Source: Pseudorhodobacter sp. E13
GTDB lineage: Bacteria; Pseudomonadota; Alphaproteobacteria; Rhodobacterales; Rhodobacteraceae
Assembly (NCBI RefSeq): GCF_003991405.1
Contig: NZ_RPEN01000159.1
Coordinates: forward strand, 62,001 to 126,000
Direction of reading: 5' to 3'
DNA length: 64,000 bases
In this document: in pieces, positions 26,092-34,063 of the stretch
Position numbering within the stretch: the first letter of the stretch is position 1
Layout: each line of letters starts with the position of its first letter
Translations under genes and position numbers: made by a program
The notes under the pieces: model-generated
Database searches by the model: none
Told to the model about the DNA's origin: nothing
Seen by the model: the letters and a program-made list of their open reading frames with translations, nothing else

Positions 26092-26763
26092 TTATTCCAC
26101 CTTGCGCCTCATACGCCACAGCAACAGAACTGTCATCCCCGACCAGACCACCGCAAGCAAAAACCACGTCACGGCATAATTCAAATGGTCGTTCGGAATG
26201 GCGGAACTGTCCACCGGCATCGGCTCTATTCCGTCGCCTGTCTCGGTCCGGGCCACGATCAGCAGCGGCTCGGCCTTCAACGCTGCCGCCATTGCGGGCA
26301 GATCGCGGGCAAACCAGATGCCCCGGCCCGCATCCGGCGCAGGCGTGAACCCGTCCACCTCATCCGGCCACAACAGGTTGCCCTCCACGCTCAGCGTTGT
26401 CACCTCGCGCGGCAATCCGCGCGCGGCCTCGATCAGAAAGCCGCGATCCACCAGCACGCGCCGCCCATCCATCAGCTCCAACACCGCGATCACGCGATAG
26501 CCGGCACCGATCTGCTTGCGGCTGACCAGCACATCCAACTGCTCCCCCGTCAAAACGCCCGTCGCCTTGACCGGCAAGAACTTGTCGGCCACCGGGTCCG
26601 GGGTGCTGGGCAAATCCACCGCCGCCGCGCCGATGCGGGCGTCAATCTCGGCCAGAACCGCCTCTTTCCACTGCAAACGCTGCACCTGCCAAAAGCCCAG
26701 CGACAGCAAAATCGCCACCCCGACGACCCCGAACAATAGCGGTATAATCATGCGCCGCGTCAT
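26092..26763 (-). CDS. SURF1 family cytochrome oxidase assembly protein
   Basis: Inner-membrane assembly factor for the aa3-type cytochrome oxidase, thought to help haem a insertion into subunit I. The 223-residue protein has one TM helix at each end (about 7-25 and 195-215) and a periplasmic domain between. SURF1 hallmarks are LLSLGFWQVQRLQWKEAVLAEID at the start, VLVDRGFLIEAARG in the middle and PNDHLNYAVTWFLLAVVWSG at the end. It lies between ctaE and thrC. A hairpin between ctaE and this gene may reduce its expression. Confidence 0.93.
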   Translation of the reverse strand: MTRRMIIPLLFGVVGVAILLSLGFWQVQRLQWKEAVLAEIDARIGAAAVDLPSTPDPVADKFLPVKATGVLTGEQLDVLVSRKQIGAGYRVIAVLELMDGRRVLVDRGFLIEAARGLPREVTTLSVEGNLLWPDEVDGFTPAPDAGRGIWFARDLPAMAAALKAEPLLIVARTETGDGIEPMPVDSSAIPNDHLNYAVTWFLLAVVWSGMTVLLLWRMRRKVE

Positions 26764-26790
26764 ATGCTTTCCATCTCCGCCTCAAAGACA

Positions 26791-26820
26791 AAGGCGCGAG
26801 CCATTGCGGCCCGCGCCCTT
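26791..26820 (-). terminator. Hairpin between ctaE and SURF1 genes
   Basis: On the minus strand GGCGCG-g-GCC pairs with GGC-t-CGCGCC (one mismatch) around a GCAAT loop, followed by CTTTGTCTTTG. It may act as a weak terminator or processing site. Confidence 0.45.
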
Positions 26821-26850
26821 CATTTCAACAGGGCATTCCCCTAATCGGGC

Positions 26851-27651
26851 TTATTGGCCCCAGACATAGATCGCGGCGAACAGGAACAGCCAGACCACGT
26901 CAACGAAATGCCAATACCAAGCTGCCGCCTCAAACCCGATGTGCTTTTCCGGGGTGAAATGGCCCTTGTAGGCGCGGATCAGACAGACGGTCAGAAAGAT
27001 CGTGCCGATCACAACGTGGAAGCCGTGAAAGCCGGTCGCCATGAAGAAGTTGGCGCCATAGATGTTGCCCGCAAAGCCAAAGGCCGCGTGGCTATATTCA
27101 TACACCTGCAAGACGGTAAAGAACGCGCCCAGCACGATTGCCAGAATAAGACCGTTCTTCAAATCCTTGCGGTTGTTCTCATGCGCCAGCGCGTGATGCG
27201 CCCAAGTCGCCGCCGCACCCGAGCACAGCAGGATCAGCGTGTTGATCAGCGGCAGATGCCACGGGTCAAACGTCTCAATCCCGGCGGGGGGCCAGACGCC
27301 ATCCACCGCAGGCGACAGCGGCCCCATCGGATACATGGCGTGCTTGAAGAACGACCAGAACCAAGCCGCAAAGAACATCACCTCCGACATGATGAACATG
27401 ATGAAGCCATAGCGCAGGCCAATCCGCACCACCGGGGTATGATCGCCAACCTGGCTTTCATGCACCACTTCGGACCACCATGCGAACATGACGTAAAGCA
27501 CCATCGCAAGCCCGATCAGGCCCATCCAGGGGCCAGAGCCGTGCATCCACAGCACCGCGCCAAACAGCATGATAAACGCCCCTACCGAACCCATGAAGGG
27601 CCAGATGGATGGCGGAAGGATATGGTAGTCGTGGTTCTTGGCGTGGGCCAT
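26851..27651 (-). CDS. ctaE: Cytochrome c oxidase subunit III
   Basis: Subunit III of the aa3 oxidase, seven TM helices, stabilising proton uptake and catalysis in subunit I. The 266-residue protein begins [19 protein letters not shown] and contains the conserved [57 protein letters not shown]-like segment near 150 and [20 protein letters not shown]. The ATG at 27651 is preferred to the one nine bases upstream because GAGGGA lies nine bases before it. It belongs to the ctaC-ctaB-ctaG-ctaE transcript. Subunit I (ctaD) is not in the window. Confidence 0.97.
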   Translation of the reverse strand: MAHAKNHDYHILPPSIWPFMGSVGAFIMLFGAVLWMHGSGPWMGLIGLAMVLYVMFAWWSEVVHESQVGDHTPVVRIGLRYGFIMFIMSEVMFFAAWFWSFFKHAMYPMGPLSPAVDGVWPPAGIETFDPWHLPLINTLILLCSGAAATWAHHALAHENNRKDLKNGLILAIVLGAFFTVLQVYEYSHAAFGFAGNIYGANFFMATGFHGFHVVIGTIFLTVCLIRAYKGHFTPEKHIGFEAAAWYWHFVDVVWLFLFAAIYVWGQ

Positions 27652-27707
27652 TGTGGTCATTCCCTCGTTTTTTTCGACGCCGCACAGATACAGCGCGGCG
27701 GTTTCTC

Positions 27708-28280
27708 TTAGTTTACGGTCTCGGCGGTGGGCTGGGCAAGGCCTGCTTGCTGTTCCACCGGAATATCTGCTTCATAAAAGGTGTAAGACAGCGTGATCAC
27801 CTTGACGAATTTGCCTTCGCGATCCTTCACGATCTCGGGGTCGACATAGAATGTCACCGGCATTTGCACCCGTTCACCCGGTTGCAAGACCTGCTCGGTA
27901 AAGCAGAAACAGGCGATCTTGGTGAAATAGCCGCCCGCCGCATCCGGCGTCACGTTATAGCTGGCCATGCCCCCCACGGCGCGATCTGTCGGGTTATAAG
28001 CCTCATAAAAGGCAAGCCCGGTTTCACCGATACGCACTTCCATCTCGCGCTGCATGGGTTTGAATTCCCAAGGCATATCGCGCTCCTTGGAGGCGTCGAA
28101 GCGAATGGTGATCGTTTGGTCCAAAATCTGGTCTGATCCGGCAGCCGCCGTCGAGGTGGTGCCACCGAACCCGGTGACACGGCAGAACCAGTCGTAAAAC
28201 GGCACCGCGGCAAAAGAGAGTGAGACCATAAGCACAGCCACACCAGCCAGTTGTGCCGCAGTTTTCTGAATAGGCGTCAT
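27708..28280 (-). CDS. ctaG: Cytochrome c oxidase assembly protein CtaG/Cox11
   Basis: Periplasm-facing, membrane-anchored copper chaperone that delivers CuB to subunit I. The 190-residue protein has one N-terminal TM helix (about 11-32, [22 protein letters not shown]) and the copper-binding [16 protein letters not shown] with the CFC motif, then [14 protein letters not shown] and [14 protein letters not shown] at 28280 overlaps the stop of the small membrane ORF by four bases. Function in oxidase assembly follows from the family and from its location. Confidence 0.95.
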   Translation of the reverse strand: MTPIQKTAAQLAGVAVLMVSLSFAAVPFYDWFCRVTGFGGTTSTAAAGSDQILDQTITIRFDASKERDMPWEFKPMQREMEVRIGETGLAFYEAYNPTDRAVGGMASYNVTPDAAGGYFTKIACFCFTEQVLQPGERVQMPVTFYVDPEIVKDREGKFVKVITLSYTFYEADIPVEQQAGLAQPTAETVN

Positions 28281-28474
28281 GGTTTGCCCCCATCCGTTGC
28301 GGGCACCAGTTCGGGGCGGACCACATGGTCAAAGCCCTGCACCTGCCCGACATTCGTCACCTTCACCACTGTCAGCCCAAAGACGAGGGCGACAAAGGCG
28401 ACCAACACTGCACCAAGGCCAAGGTTGCGGCCAAGGCGGCGCTTGTGAATTTCATGCTCTGCGCGAAATGCCAT
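28277..28474 (-). CDS. Small single-TM protein of the cta operon
   Basis: A 65-residue protein with a charged N-terminus (MAFRAEHEIHKRRLGRN), one TM helix (about 18-40, LGLGAVLVAFVALVFGLTVVKV) and a short periplasmic tail. It corresponds in place and layout to the small CoxF-like/assembly ORF regularly found between ctaB and ctaG in alphaproteobacteria. It overlaps ctaG by four bases and starts 1 base after the ctaB coding region ends. Role in oxidase biogenesis is inferred from context only. Confidence 0.75.
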   Translation of the reverse strand: MAFRAEHEIHKRRLGRNLGLGAVLVAFVALVFGLTVVKVTNVGQVQGFDHVVRPELVPATDGGKP

Positions 28475-28475
28475 T

Positions 28476-29408
28476 TTACCAGCCCCCCAACCCGTAAGGT
28501 TTCATGGCCGCTTCGGCAAGGAATGCCCCGAAATGCAGGAACAGATACAGCAAGGAGAACTTGAACACCTGCTTTTCAACGGCATAGCTGTCAGCCTCGG
28601 CCTGCGCCTCATCCCGCTGCCAGATGCGCCACGCACCCCACAGGAAACCAGCGTTCAGCAGCGCCGACACCACCAGATAAATCGGCCCCCCGATCGAGGT
28701 GAACCCTGCGCCAATCGCAAACGGCACCAGCGCGATCGTATAGACAAGGATATGGTTCCGCGTGACTTTCTTGCCATGCGTCACCGTCAGCATCGGCACG
28801 CCCGCTTTGCTGTAATCTTCGTTCATGAACAAGGCCAAGGCCCAGAAATGCGGCGGCGTCCACATGAAGATCAGCATGAACATCAACACCGCCTCAATCG
28901 AAACGCTGCCCGTCACCGCGACCCAACCGATCATCGGCGGGAAGGCACCGGCCGCCCCCCCGATCACGATGTTCTGCGGGGTCGAGCGTTTCAGCCACAT
29001 CGAATAGACAACGGCATAGAAAAAGATGGTAAAGGCCAGCAGCCCCGCCGCCAGCACGTTCGTGGCCAGCGCCAGCATCACCACCGCAATGCCAGACAGC
29101 GCCAGACCAAAGCCCAACGCCTCACCGGGCTGCACGCGGCCCGAAGGAATGGGCCGCTTGGCCGTGCGCTTCATGATCACGTCGATATCGGCATCCCACC
29201 ACATATTCAGCGCCCCCGAGGCCCCTGCCCCCAGCGCGATGAACAAAATGGCGGTCATGGCAACAAAGGGATGCACCTGCCCCGGTGCCACCAAAACACC
29301 CACCAAAGCGGTGAACACCACCAGCGACATGACACGCGGTTTCAGCAGGGCGACGTAATCGCTAAATCCTGCCTCTCCGCTTTGTCCGATTGCTTGTGCG
29401 TCACGCAT
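28476..29408 (-). CDS. ctaB: Protoheme IX farnesyltransferase (haem O synthase)
   Basis: Transfers farnesyl to protohaem IX to make haem O, the first step to haem A. The 310-residue UbiA-family membrane protein shows LLKPRVMSLVVFTALVGVLVAPG, the Mg-prenyl motif NMWWDADIDVIMKRTAKRPIPSGR, the second DYSKAGVPMLT-type segment and eight to nine TM helices. Together with ctaC, ctaG, ctaE and SURF1 it supports building an aa3 oxidase. ATG at 29408. Confidence 0.97.
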   Translation of the reverse strand: MRDAQAIGQSGEAGFSDYVALLKPRVMSLVVFTALVGVLVAPGQVHPFVAMTAILFIALGAGASGALNMWWDADIDVIMKRTAKRPIPSGRVQPGEALGFGLALSGIAVVMLALATNVLAAGLLAFTIFFYAVVYSMWLKRSTPQNIVIGGAAGAFPPMIGWVAVTGSVSIEAVLMFMLIFMWTPPHFWALALFMNEDYSKAGVPMLTVTHGKKVTRNHILVYTIALVPFAIGAGFTSIGGPIYLVVSALLNAGFLWGAWRIWQRDEAQAEADSYAVEKQVFKFSLLYLFLHFGAFLAEAAMKPYGLGGW

Positions 29409-29425
29409 TGCCTTGGTCCTTCAAG

Positions 29426-29455
29426 AAAAAAGGCCGGGACCAGCGCACTGGCCCC
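29426..29455 (-). terminator. Terminator-like hairpin between ctaC and ctaB
   Basis: On the minus strand GGGGCCAG / CTGGTCCC (one G-U pair) closes a TGCG loop and is followed by GGCCTTTTTTC. Probably partial termination that raises ctaC over the assembly genes; inference. Confidence 0.55.
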
Positions 29456-29473
29456 AACCATCTGTCATCCGCC

Positions 29474-30334
29474 TTAATCGGCAGCAGCAACCTTCACAGG
29501 GGCAGCCGCGATCCCGGCATATTCCTGCTTGGCTCCGGCCAGCCACTCGGCATAAGCCGCTTCGGACACAACCTTTACCGTGATCGGCATATAGGCATGG
29601 TCCTTGCCACACAGCTCCGAACACTGACCGAAATAAACGCCCTCACGCTCGGCATTGAACCAAAGCTGCGCCAAACGGCCCGGCACGGCATCCTGCTTCA
29701 CGCCAAAGGCTGGGATCGTCCAGGAATGGATCACATCTGCGCCGGTCACCGTCATCACGACCGTCTTGCCAACCGGGACGACAACAGCAGTATCGGTGGC
29801 CAACAGATAATCAGATTCGTCATAGCCGTTTTCAGCCAGCGCATCCTTGGCCAGCATGAAGCTTTCGAACCCGAATTCTTCATCCGTGTATTCATAGCCC
29901 CAATACCACTGATAACCCGTGACCTTGATATTGATGTCGCCTTTCGGAATTTCCTGCTGCTTGAACAGAACCGGAAGCGAGAAAGCCCCGATGAACACCA
30001 GAATGACAATCGGCACGATGGTCCACGCCACTTCCAGCGGGCTGTTATGCGTGAAGGTTGCCGGAACCTTGTTGCGCTTGGCGTTGAACCGCCATGCCGC
30101 ATAGGCCAGCAGCCCCGTCACGAAAATCGTGATCACCGTGATGATGATCAGGATGAAGTGATCCAGCCACTGCAAATCCCGTGCCAGTTCGGTTGCGGCG
30201 GGCTGAAACCCGGTGCCGCGCGGAACCGGGCGGCCAACCACTTCCAAATCCTGTGCGGCGGCCATTCCGGCCCCCAACAGCGTTGCAAAACCAGCGGCGA
30301 TGCCGGAAAAACCTGTCATGATGCGCATCTGCAT
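29474..30334 (-). CDS. ctaC: Cytochrome c oxidase subunit II
   Basis: Subunit II receives electrons from cytochrome c at the CuA site. From the ATG at 30334 the product has 286 residues: signal peptide ([28 protein letters not shown], landmark only), two TM helices (about 45-70 and 90-110) and a C-terminal periplasmic cupredoxin domain. This has the aromatic [10 protein letters not shown] and the CuA ligands in [16 protein letters not shown] plus the upstream His in [13 protein letters not shown]. The frame is open further upstream but without coding character; ATGs at 30328 and 30319 are alternative starts. Divergent from tldD. Confidence 0.95.
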   Translation of the reverse strand: MQMRIMTGFSGIAAGFATLLGAGMAAAQDLEVVGRPVPRGTGFQPAATELARDLQWLDHFILIIITVITIFVTGLLAYAAWRFNAKRNKVPATFTHNSPLEVAWTIVPIVILVFIGAFSLPVLFKQQEIPKGDINIKVTGYQWYWGYEYTDEEFGFESFMLAKDALAENGYDESDYLLATDTAVVVPVGKTVVMTVTGADVIHSWTIPAFGVKQDAVPGRLAQLWFNAEREGVYFGQCSELCGKDHAYMPITVKVVSEAAYAEWLAGAKQEYAGIAAAPVKVAAAD

Positions 30335-30496
30335 ATCCCGTTCGTTATGCGGCTTTTTCAGCCTGCGTTTGGGTTTACCCGACTCTAGGGCAGAATCCCG
30401 TTGTTTCCAGTTCCGGTGAAACCATATTAAGGCCAAGACGACAAGAGAAACCATTGCGGCAAACCGACGCCGTTTGATGTAAATCAAGGACTTTTC

Positions 30497-31918
30497 ATGA
30501 CCGAAGCGCCGTTCCGCCCCTTTGAGACTCATCTGGATGAGGCGCAAGCCCTTGCCATCCTGCGCCAAGCCACCCATGGCGCCGAGGATGGAGAGCTGTT
30601 TTTAGAGCGAAAACGCTCTGAAGCGATCGTGCTGGATGATGGCCGTGTGAAAACCGCCAGCTATGACGCCTCTGAAGGGTTCGGCCTGCGCGCCGTGCTG
30701 GGCGAGGTGGCAGGCTATGCCCATTCCACCGAAATCTCCGAAGCCGCCCTGCGCCGCGCGCTGGATACAACCCGCCTTGCCGTGGGTGCAGGCGGCGGCA
30801 GCATGGCCGATGCGCCAAAAGGCACCAATCAAAAGCTGTATACCGATGCCGACCCGATGGCCGATGCCAGTTTTGCCGGGAAAATCGACCTGTTGCGGGA
30901 AATCGATACCTTCACCCGCGCGCTGGACCCGCGCATCATTCAGGTTTCCGCCACCATCGCCGCAGGTCTGCAAGAGGTGGAAATTCTGCGCCCCGAAGGC
31001 CTGCGCCTGTCCGATATCCGCCCGATGGCGCGGCTCAATATCTCGGTCATCGTGGAACAGAACGGGCGGCGCGAATCCGGTGGCATGGGCGGCGGGGGTC
31101 GCTATGGCCTCGCACGGCTGATGGAGCCTGCGCATTGGCAAGGCCTTGCCCGCGAAGCGCTACGAATCGCCTTGGTGAACCTCGACGCGGTGCCTGCCCC
31201 GGCAGGCGTGATGGATGTGGTGCTGGGGTCCGGCTGGCCCGGCATCTTGCTGCATGAGGCAATTGGCCACGGGCTGGAAGGCGACTTCAACCGCAAGAAA
31301 ACATCGGCCTTTGCCGGGCTGATGGGCCAGCAGATCGCGGCCAAAGGGGTCACGGTGCTGGATGATGGCACCATCCCGGATCGTCGCGGGTCGATCTCCT
31401 TTGATGATGAAGGCACGCCTTCGGCCAAGAATGTGCTGATCGAGGACGGCAAGCTGGTGGGCTATATGCAAGACCGCCAGAACGCGCGGCTAATGGGCGT
31501 GGCCCCCACTGGCAACGGGCGGCGCGAAAGCCATGCCCATATCCCGATGCCGCGCATGACCAATACCTATATGCTGGGCGGCAACACCGACCCCGGTGAA
31601 ATCGTGGCCAGCCTGAAAGACGGGATTTATGCCGTGGGCTTTGGCGGCGGGCAGGTTGATATCACCAATGGCAAATTCGTGTTTTCCTGCACCGAGGCTT
31701 ACCGCGTCCAGAACGGCAAGATCGGCGCCCCGGTCAAAGGCGCCACGCTGATCGGGGATGGGGCCACCGCCTTGCAAAAAATCCGCGCCATCGGCAATGA
31801 TATGGCGATGGACCCCGGTATCGGCAATTGCGGCAAGGCAGGCCAATGGGTGCCGGTGGGCGTGGGTCAACCCACGCTGCTGATCGGCGGGCTGACGGTG
31901 GGTGGTTCGGCGGCGTGA
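30497..31918 (+). CDS. tldD: Metalloprotease TldD
   Basis: Zinc-dependent peptidase subunit that with TldE/PmbA degrades unfolded peptides and matures some RiPPs and antitoxins. The 473-residue protein has the zinc motif [20 protein letters not shown] (HExxxH, near 255) with downstream [13 protein letters not shown] and [15 protein letters not shown]. Length fits TldD rather than PmbA. AAGGA precedes the ATG at 30497. tldE is not in the window. The last base of its stop overlaps the next ATG (TGATG). Confidence 0.95.
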   Translation: MTEAPFRPFETHLDEAQALAILRQATHGAEDGELFLERKRSEAIVLDDGRVKTASYDASEGFGLRAVLGEVAGYAHSTEISEAALRRALDTTRLAVGAGGGSMADAPKGTNQKLYTDADPMADASFAGKIDLLREIDTFTRALDPRIIQVSATIAAGLQEVEILRPEGLRLSDIRPMARLNISVIVEQNGRRESGGMGGGGRYGLARLMEPAHWQGLAREALRIALVNLDAVPAPAGVMDVVLGSGWPGILLHEAIGHGLEGDFNRKKTSAFAGLMGQQIAAKGVTVLDDGTIPDRRGSISFDDEGTPSAKNVLIEDGKLVGYMQDRQNARLMGVAPTGNGRRESHAHIPMPRMTNTYMLGGNTDPGEIVASLKDGIYAVGFGGGQVDITNGKFVFSCTEAYRVQNGKIGAPVKGATLIGDGATALQKIRAIGNDMAMDPGIGNCGKAGQWVPVGVGQPTLLIGGLTVGGSAA

Positions 31919-32322
31919 TGCGGCTGTTCCGCTCTGCGCCGCAAGACCCTGTGCCCAAGACCCTGTTCTTTGGCGGCATCGCGGCGCTTTGGGCGGCCCC
32001 TTTGCTGCTGGGCTGGCTGTTTTCGGCACTGGCCCCGATGGCCAAGCCCTTCCTGTCCTCTGAGGCGCAGCTTTACTTGTATGGATGGACGTATCTGTTG
32101 TTCTTCTCACCACTGTTTTCATGGGTGGGATGGCTGGTCGCAGCCCCGCTGCTATGGGTCATGCTGCGGCATGGCTGGTTTGGCTGGGCCAGCGCCGCAG
32201 CACTTGGCGCGGCGGCAGGGGCGATTGCGGGCGCGCTTACCAGCAGTGCTGCCGCCCTGCCCTTTGGCCTTGTTGCGCTGTTGTGCTTGCGCGCGCTGTT
32301 GGGCTGGCAACTGCGCCTGTGA
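31918..32322 (+). CDS. Hypothetical membrane protein downstream of tldD
   Basis: A 134-residue hydrophobic protein with about four TM helices (FFGGIAALWAAPLLLGWLFSA; YGWTYLLFFSPLFSWVGWL; LGAAAGAIAGAL; FGLVALLCLRALLGW). The ATG at 31918 overlaps the tldD stop by one base, so it is translationally coupled. No family recognised. It may be an unrelated passenger or an inner-membrane partner of TldD; the sequence gives no way to decide. Confidence 0.65.
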   Translation: MRLFRSAPQDPVPKTLFFGGIAALWAAPLLLGWLFSALAPMAKPFLSSEAQLYLYGWTYLLFFSPLFSWVGWLVAAPLLWVMLRHGWFGWASAAALGAAAGAIAGALTSSAAALPFGLVALLCLRALLGWQLRL

Positions 32323-32332
32323 CGGCTCGCGC

Positions 32333-32387
32333 GGGGGGCATTCTGCCCCCCTGACCCCCCTGAGGATATTTTTGCCGAAAAGAAAGC
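32333..32387 (+). terminator. Terminator-like dispersed repeat, copy 2
   Basis: Hairpin GGGGGGCA-TTC-TGCCCCCC (32333-32351) followed by a C-rich stretch and then GGATATTTTTGCCGAAAAGA (32364-32383). The last part matches the minus-strand copy at 11289-11315. It follows the tldD-membrane protein pair and probably ends that transcript. Confidence 0.6.
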
Positions 32388-32490
32388 AGGCAGGGCGGGT
32401 TAAGATTGGGTAAATCTTTAAGGCGGGTTTGTTTGTTTTCAGATTGTTAGCGGATGAATCGCGCGCGATTCACGGCGCGATTGCAGCCCC

Positions 32491-32519
32491 TTGTTTTAGG
32501 GGTAAAGGAGCCCTATCTT
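32491..32519 (+). promoter_or_regulatory. Predicted promoter of the 6S RNA candidate
   Basis: TTGTTT at 32491-32496 and TATCTT at 32514-32519, spacer exactly 17 bases, placing the start of transcription at about 32525, where the closing stem of the RNA begins. Confidence 0.55.
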
Positions 32520-32524
32520 TTGGG

Positions 32525-32692
32525 GTGGCGGGTTCTGCTCGGTTCGTGCGTCGCACATTTCCAGTGGCCCATAAGCATCTCCGAGGGAGCTGGCTCTGCC
32601 TGGATCCTGGTCCAAGTATCTGGCGACCACCTGAAAACTCAGGCTCTCGGGAAATTCACGCGAACACGGCTGCTGCGGTTCCCGCCACTTTT
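32525..32692 (+). ncRNA. ssrS: Probable 6S RNA
   Basis: A 164-base stretch without a believable ORF has the architecture of 6S RNA, which binds and restrains sigma-70 RNA polymerase in stationary phase. The ends pair perfectly (GTGGCGGG at 32525-32532 with CCCGCCAC at 32681-32688). Inside, GTTCGTGCG pairs with CACGCGAAC (one mismatch, one G-U) and TTTCC with GGAAA, leaving a large central region that can form the open-promoter-like bubble. A well-spaced promoter ends six bases upstream and TTTT follows the 3' arm. Identification rests on size, terminal stem and promoter, not on a covariance search. The 3' end touches the stop codon of the convergent membrane-protein gene. Confidence 0.6.
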
Positions 32693-32993
32693 ACCGCTTT
32701 TTCGCGCCGACATGCACAGGGGCAAGCTGGGCAGTCACGCCTTGCTTTTTGCCGCCTTTGGGGCCGTCCTCCGGCTCGGCCAGGCTCATCACCGCATAGG
32801 CGAACTGGACCCCGGCGAAGACGATGCCGTTGAACACCACCATCATGATGAAGGCCAGCCAGCCCATCTCGGTTTCCGTCACCAGATGCCACAATCCGCC
32901 GACATCGAACCAGACCACCGCAGACACAAAAGCCAAAGCCAGCGCGAACCCGATGGCGACGTTGACGATATACAGGCGGATGAGTTTGGGCAT
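32691..32993 (-). CDS. Small two-TM membrane protein
   Basis: A 100-residue protein with two predicted TM helices (about 9-30, IVNVAIGFALALAFVSAVVWF, and 43-68, LAFIMMVVFNGIVFAGVQFAYAV) and a basic Gly/Lys-rich cytoplasmic tail (DGPKGGKKQG ... GAKKR). It is conserved-looking but I cannot name a family. The gene ends at the 3' end of the 6S RNA candidate and lies 72 bases from nusB on the same strand. Confidence 0.7.
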   Translation of the reverse strand: MPKLIRLYIVNVAIGFALALAFVSAVVWFDVGGLWHLVTETEMGWLAFIMMVVFNGIVFAGVQFAYAVMSLAEPEDGPKGGKKQGVTAQLAPVHVGAKKR

Positions 32994-33065
32994 GGCGACC
33001 TCCGGTGTGAATAGAGGAAGTGTAGCACGCCCCGCCCCGGTTTCCAGCGGGTGATTTGTCGCGGG

Positions 33066-33542
33066 TCAGAACGCCTCGGGCTTGGCCTCGCGCGCCATAT
33101 GGTCCAGCACGGCATTCACGAATTTCGACTCTTTGCCTTCGGGAAAGAACGCCTTGGCGACATCTACAAATTCGTTGATGACCACTTTCGGCGGGGTGGC
33201 CAGTTCGACCAGTTCCGCACCGGCGGCCCGGAACAGCGCGCGCAGGACCGGGTCGATCCGGTCAATCGGCCAAGCCACGGCAAGCGCCCGGTCGGTCATC
33301 TGGTCGATGCGCGCTTGCCGGTTCACCGCATGGTTCACCAGATGCCGGAAATGCGTCACATCGCCTTCGACCATTTCGTCGCCATCATAGACCGCGCCGA
33401 AACGGTGGGTTTCAAACTCACGCTGGATAGCCTCAACCGTCTGGCCAGAGCTTTCCATCTGAAACAGCGCCTGCACTGCATAGAGCCGCGCGGCAGATTT
33501 CTTCTGCTTCTTTTCGTCTTTTCTGGGGTCAGTCTTGGTCAT
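33066..33542 (-). CDS. nusB: Transcription antitermination factor NusB
   Basis: All-helical RNA-binding protein that with NusE binds boxA during rRNA antitermination. 158 residues with an alphaproteobacterial Lys-rich N-terminus, then SAARLYAVQALFQMESSG, and the C-terminal signature LRALFRAAGAELVELATPPKVVINEFVDVAKAFFPEGKESKFVNAVLD (about 98-145). ATG overlaps the ribH stop by four bases. The ribB-ribH-nusB order is standard in this group. Confidence 0.95.
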   Translation of the reverse strand: MTKTDPRKDEKKQKKSAARLYAVQALFQMESSGQTVEAIQREFETHRFGAVYDGDEMVEGDVTHFRHLVNHAVNRQARIDQMTDRALAVAWPIDRIDPVLRALFRAAGAELVELATPPKVVINEFVDVAKAFFPEGKESKFVNAVLDHMAREAKPEAF

Positions 33543-34060
33543 GCGCGAAAGCTATCCTCGGACGGGCGAAAGCCGATGCCTTTGCGGGCGCTGGACCAGC
33601 GGCGCGACAAGGCGATCAGGTGAAGGGCGGCGGCGGCGGCACCGCCACCTTTGTTCTGTTTGGCAGGGTTGGCGCGGGCCTCGGCCTGCTCCATGTTTTC
33701 GACGGTCAGAATACCGTTGCCGATGCAGGCCCCTTGCAGACCCAGCAAAGACAAGGCGCGGCTGCTGTCATTGCAGACCGTATCGTAATGCGTGGTTTCG
33801 CCGCGAATGATGCAGCCCAGCGCAACATAGCCATCAAAATTGCTTTGACGCTCGGCCATGGCAACGGCGGTCGGAACCTCCAGCGCGCCGGGGACTTCGA
33901 TCACCTCAAAGCTGGCCCCGCACGCCTCGGCGGTGGCGGTTGCCCCCGCGATCAACTGGTCGGCAATCGCCCGGTAATAGGGGGCGACGACGAACAGCAA
34001 TTTCACCGGCTTGTCAAATTCTGGCAATGGCAGGGTGTAATGGGCCTCAGAACTCGCCAT
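33539..34060 (-). CDS. ribH: 6,7-dimethyl-8-ribityllumazine synthase
   Basis: Condenses dihydroxybutanone phosphate with the ribitylamino-pyrimidine to lumazine, the penultimate riboflavin step. 173 residues with VVAPYYRAIADQLIAGATATAE, the substrate segments EVPGALEVPTAVAMAE and DGYVALGCIIRGETTHYDTVCNDSSRAL (catalytic His in RGETTHYD), and GNGILTVENMEQAEARA. It starts three bases after the ribB stop region and overlaps nusB. Confidence 0.96.
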   Translation of the reverse strand: MASSEAHYTLPLPEFDKPVKLLFVVAPYYRAIADQLIAGATATAEACGASFEVIEVPGALEVPTAVAMAERQSNFDGYVALGCIIRGETTHYDTVCNDSSRALSLLGLQGACIGNGILTVENMEQAEARANPAKQNKGGGAAAAALHLIALSRRWSSARKGIGFRPSEDSFRA

Positions 34061-34063
34061 GAT

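Noticed and set aside
32429-33014. 134- and 186-residue plus-strand frames across the 6S RNA candidate
   Set aside because: They overlap both the structured RNA and the convergent membrane-protein gene, with no ribosome sites and shadow-like composition.
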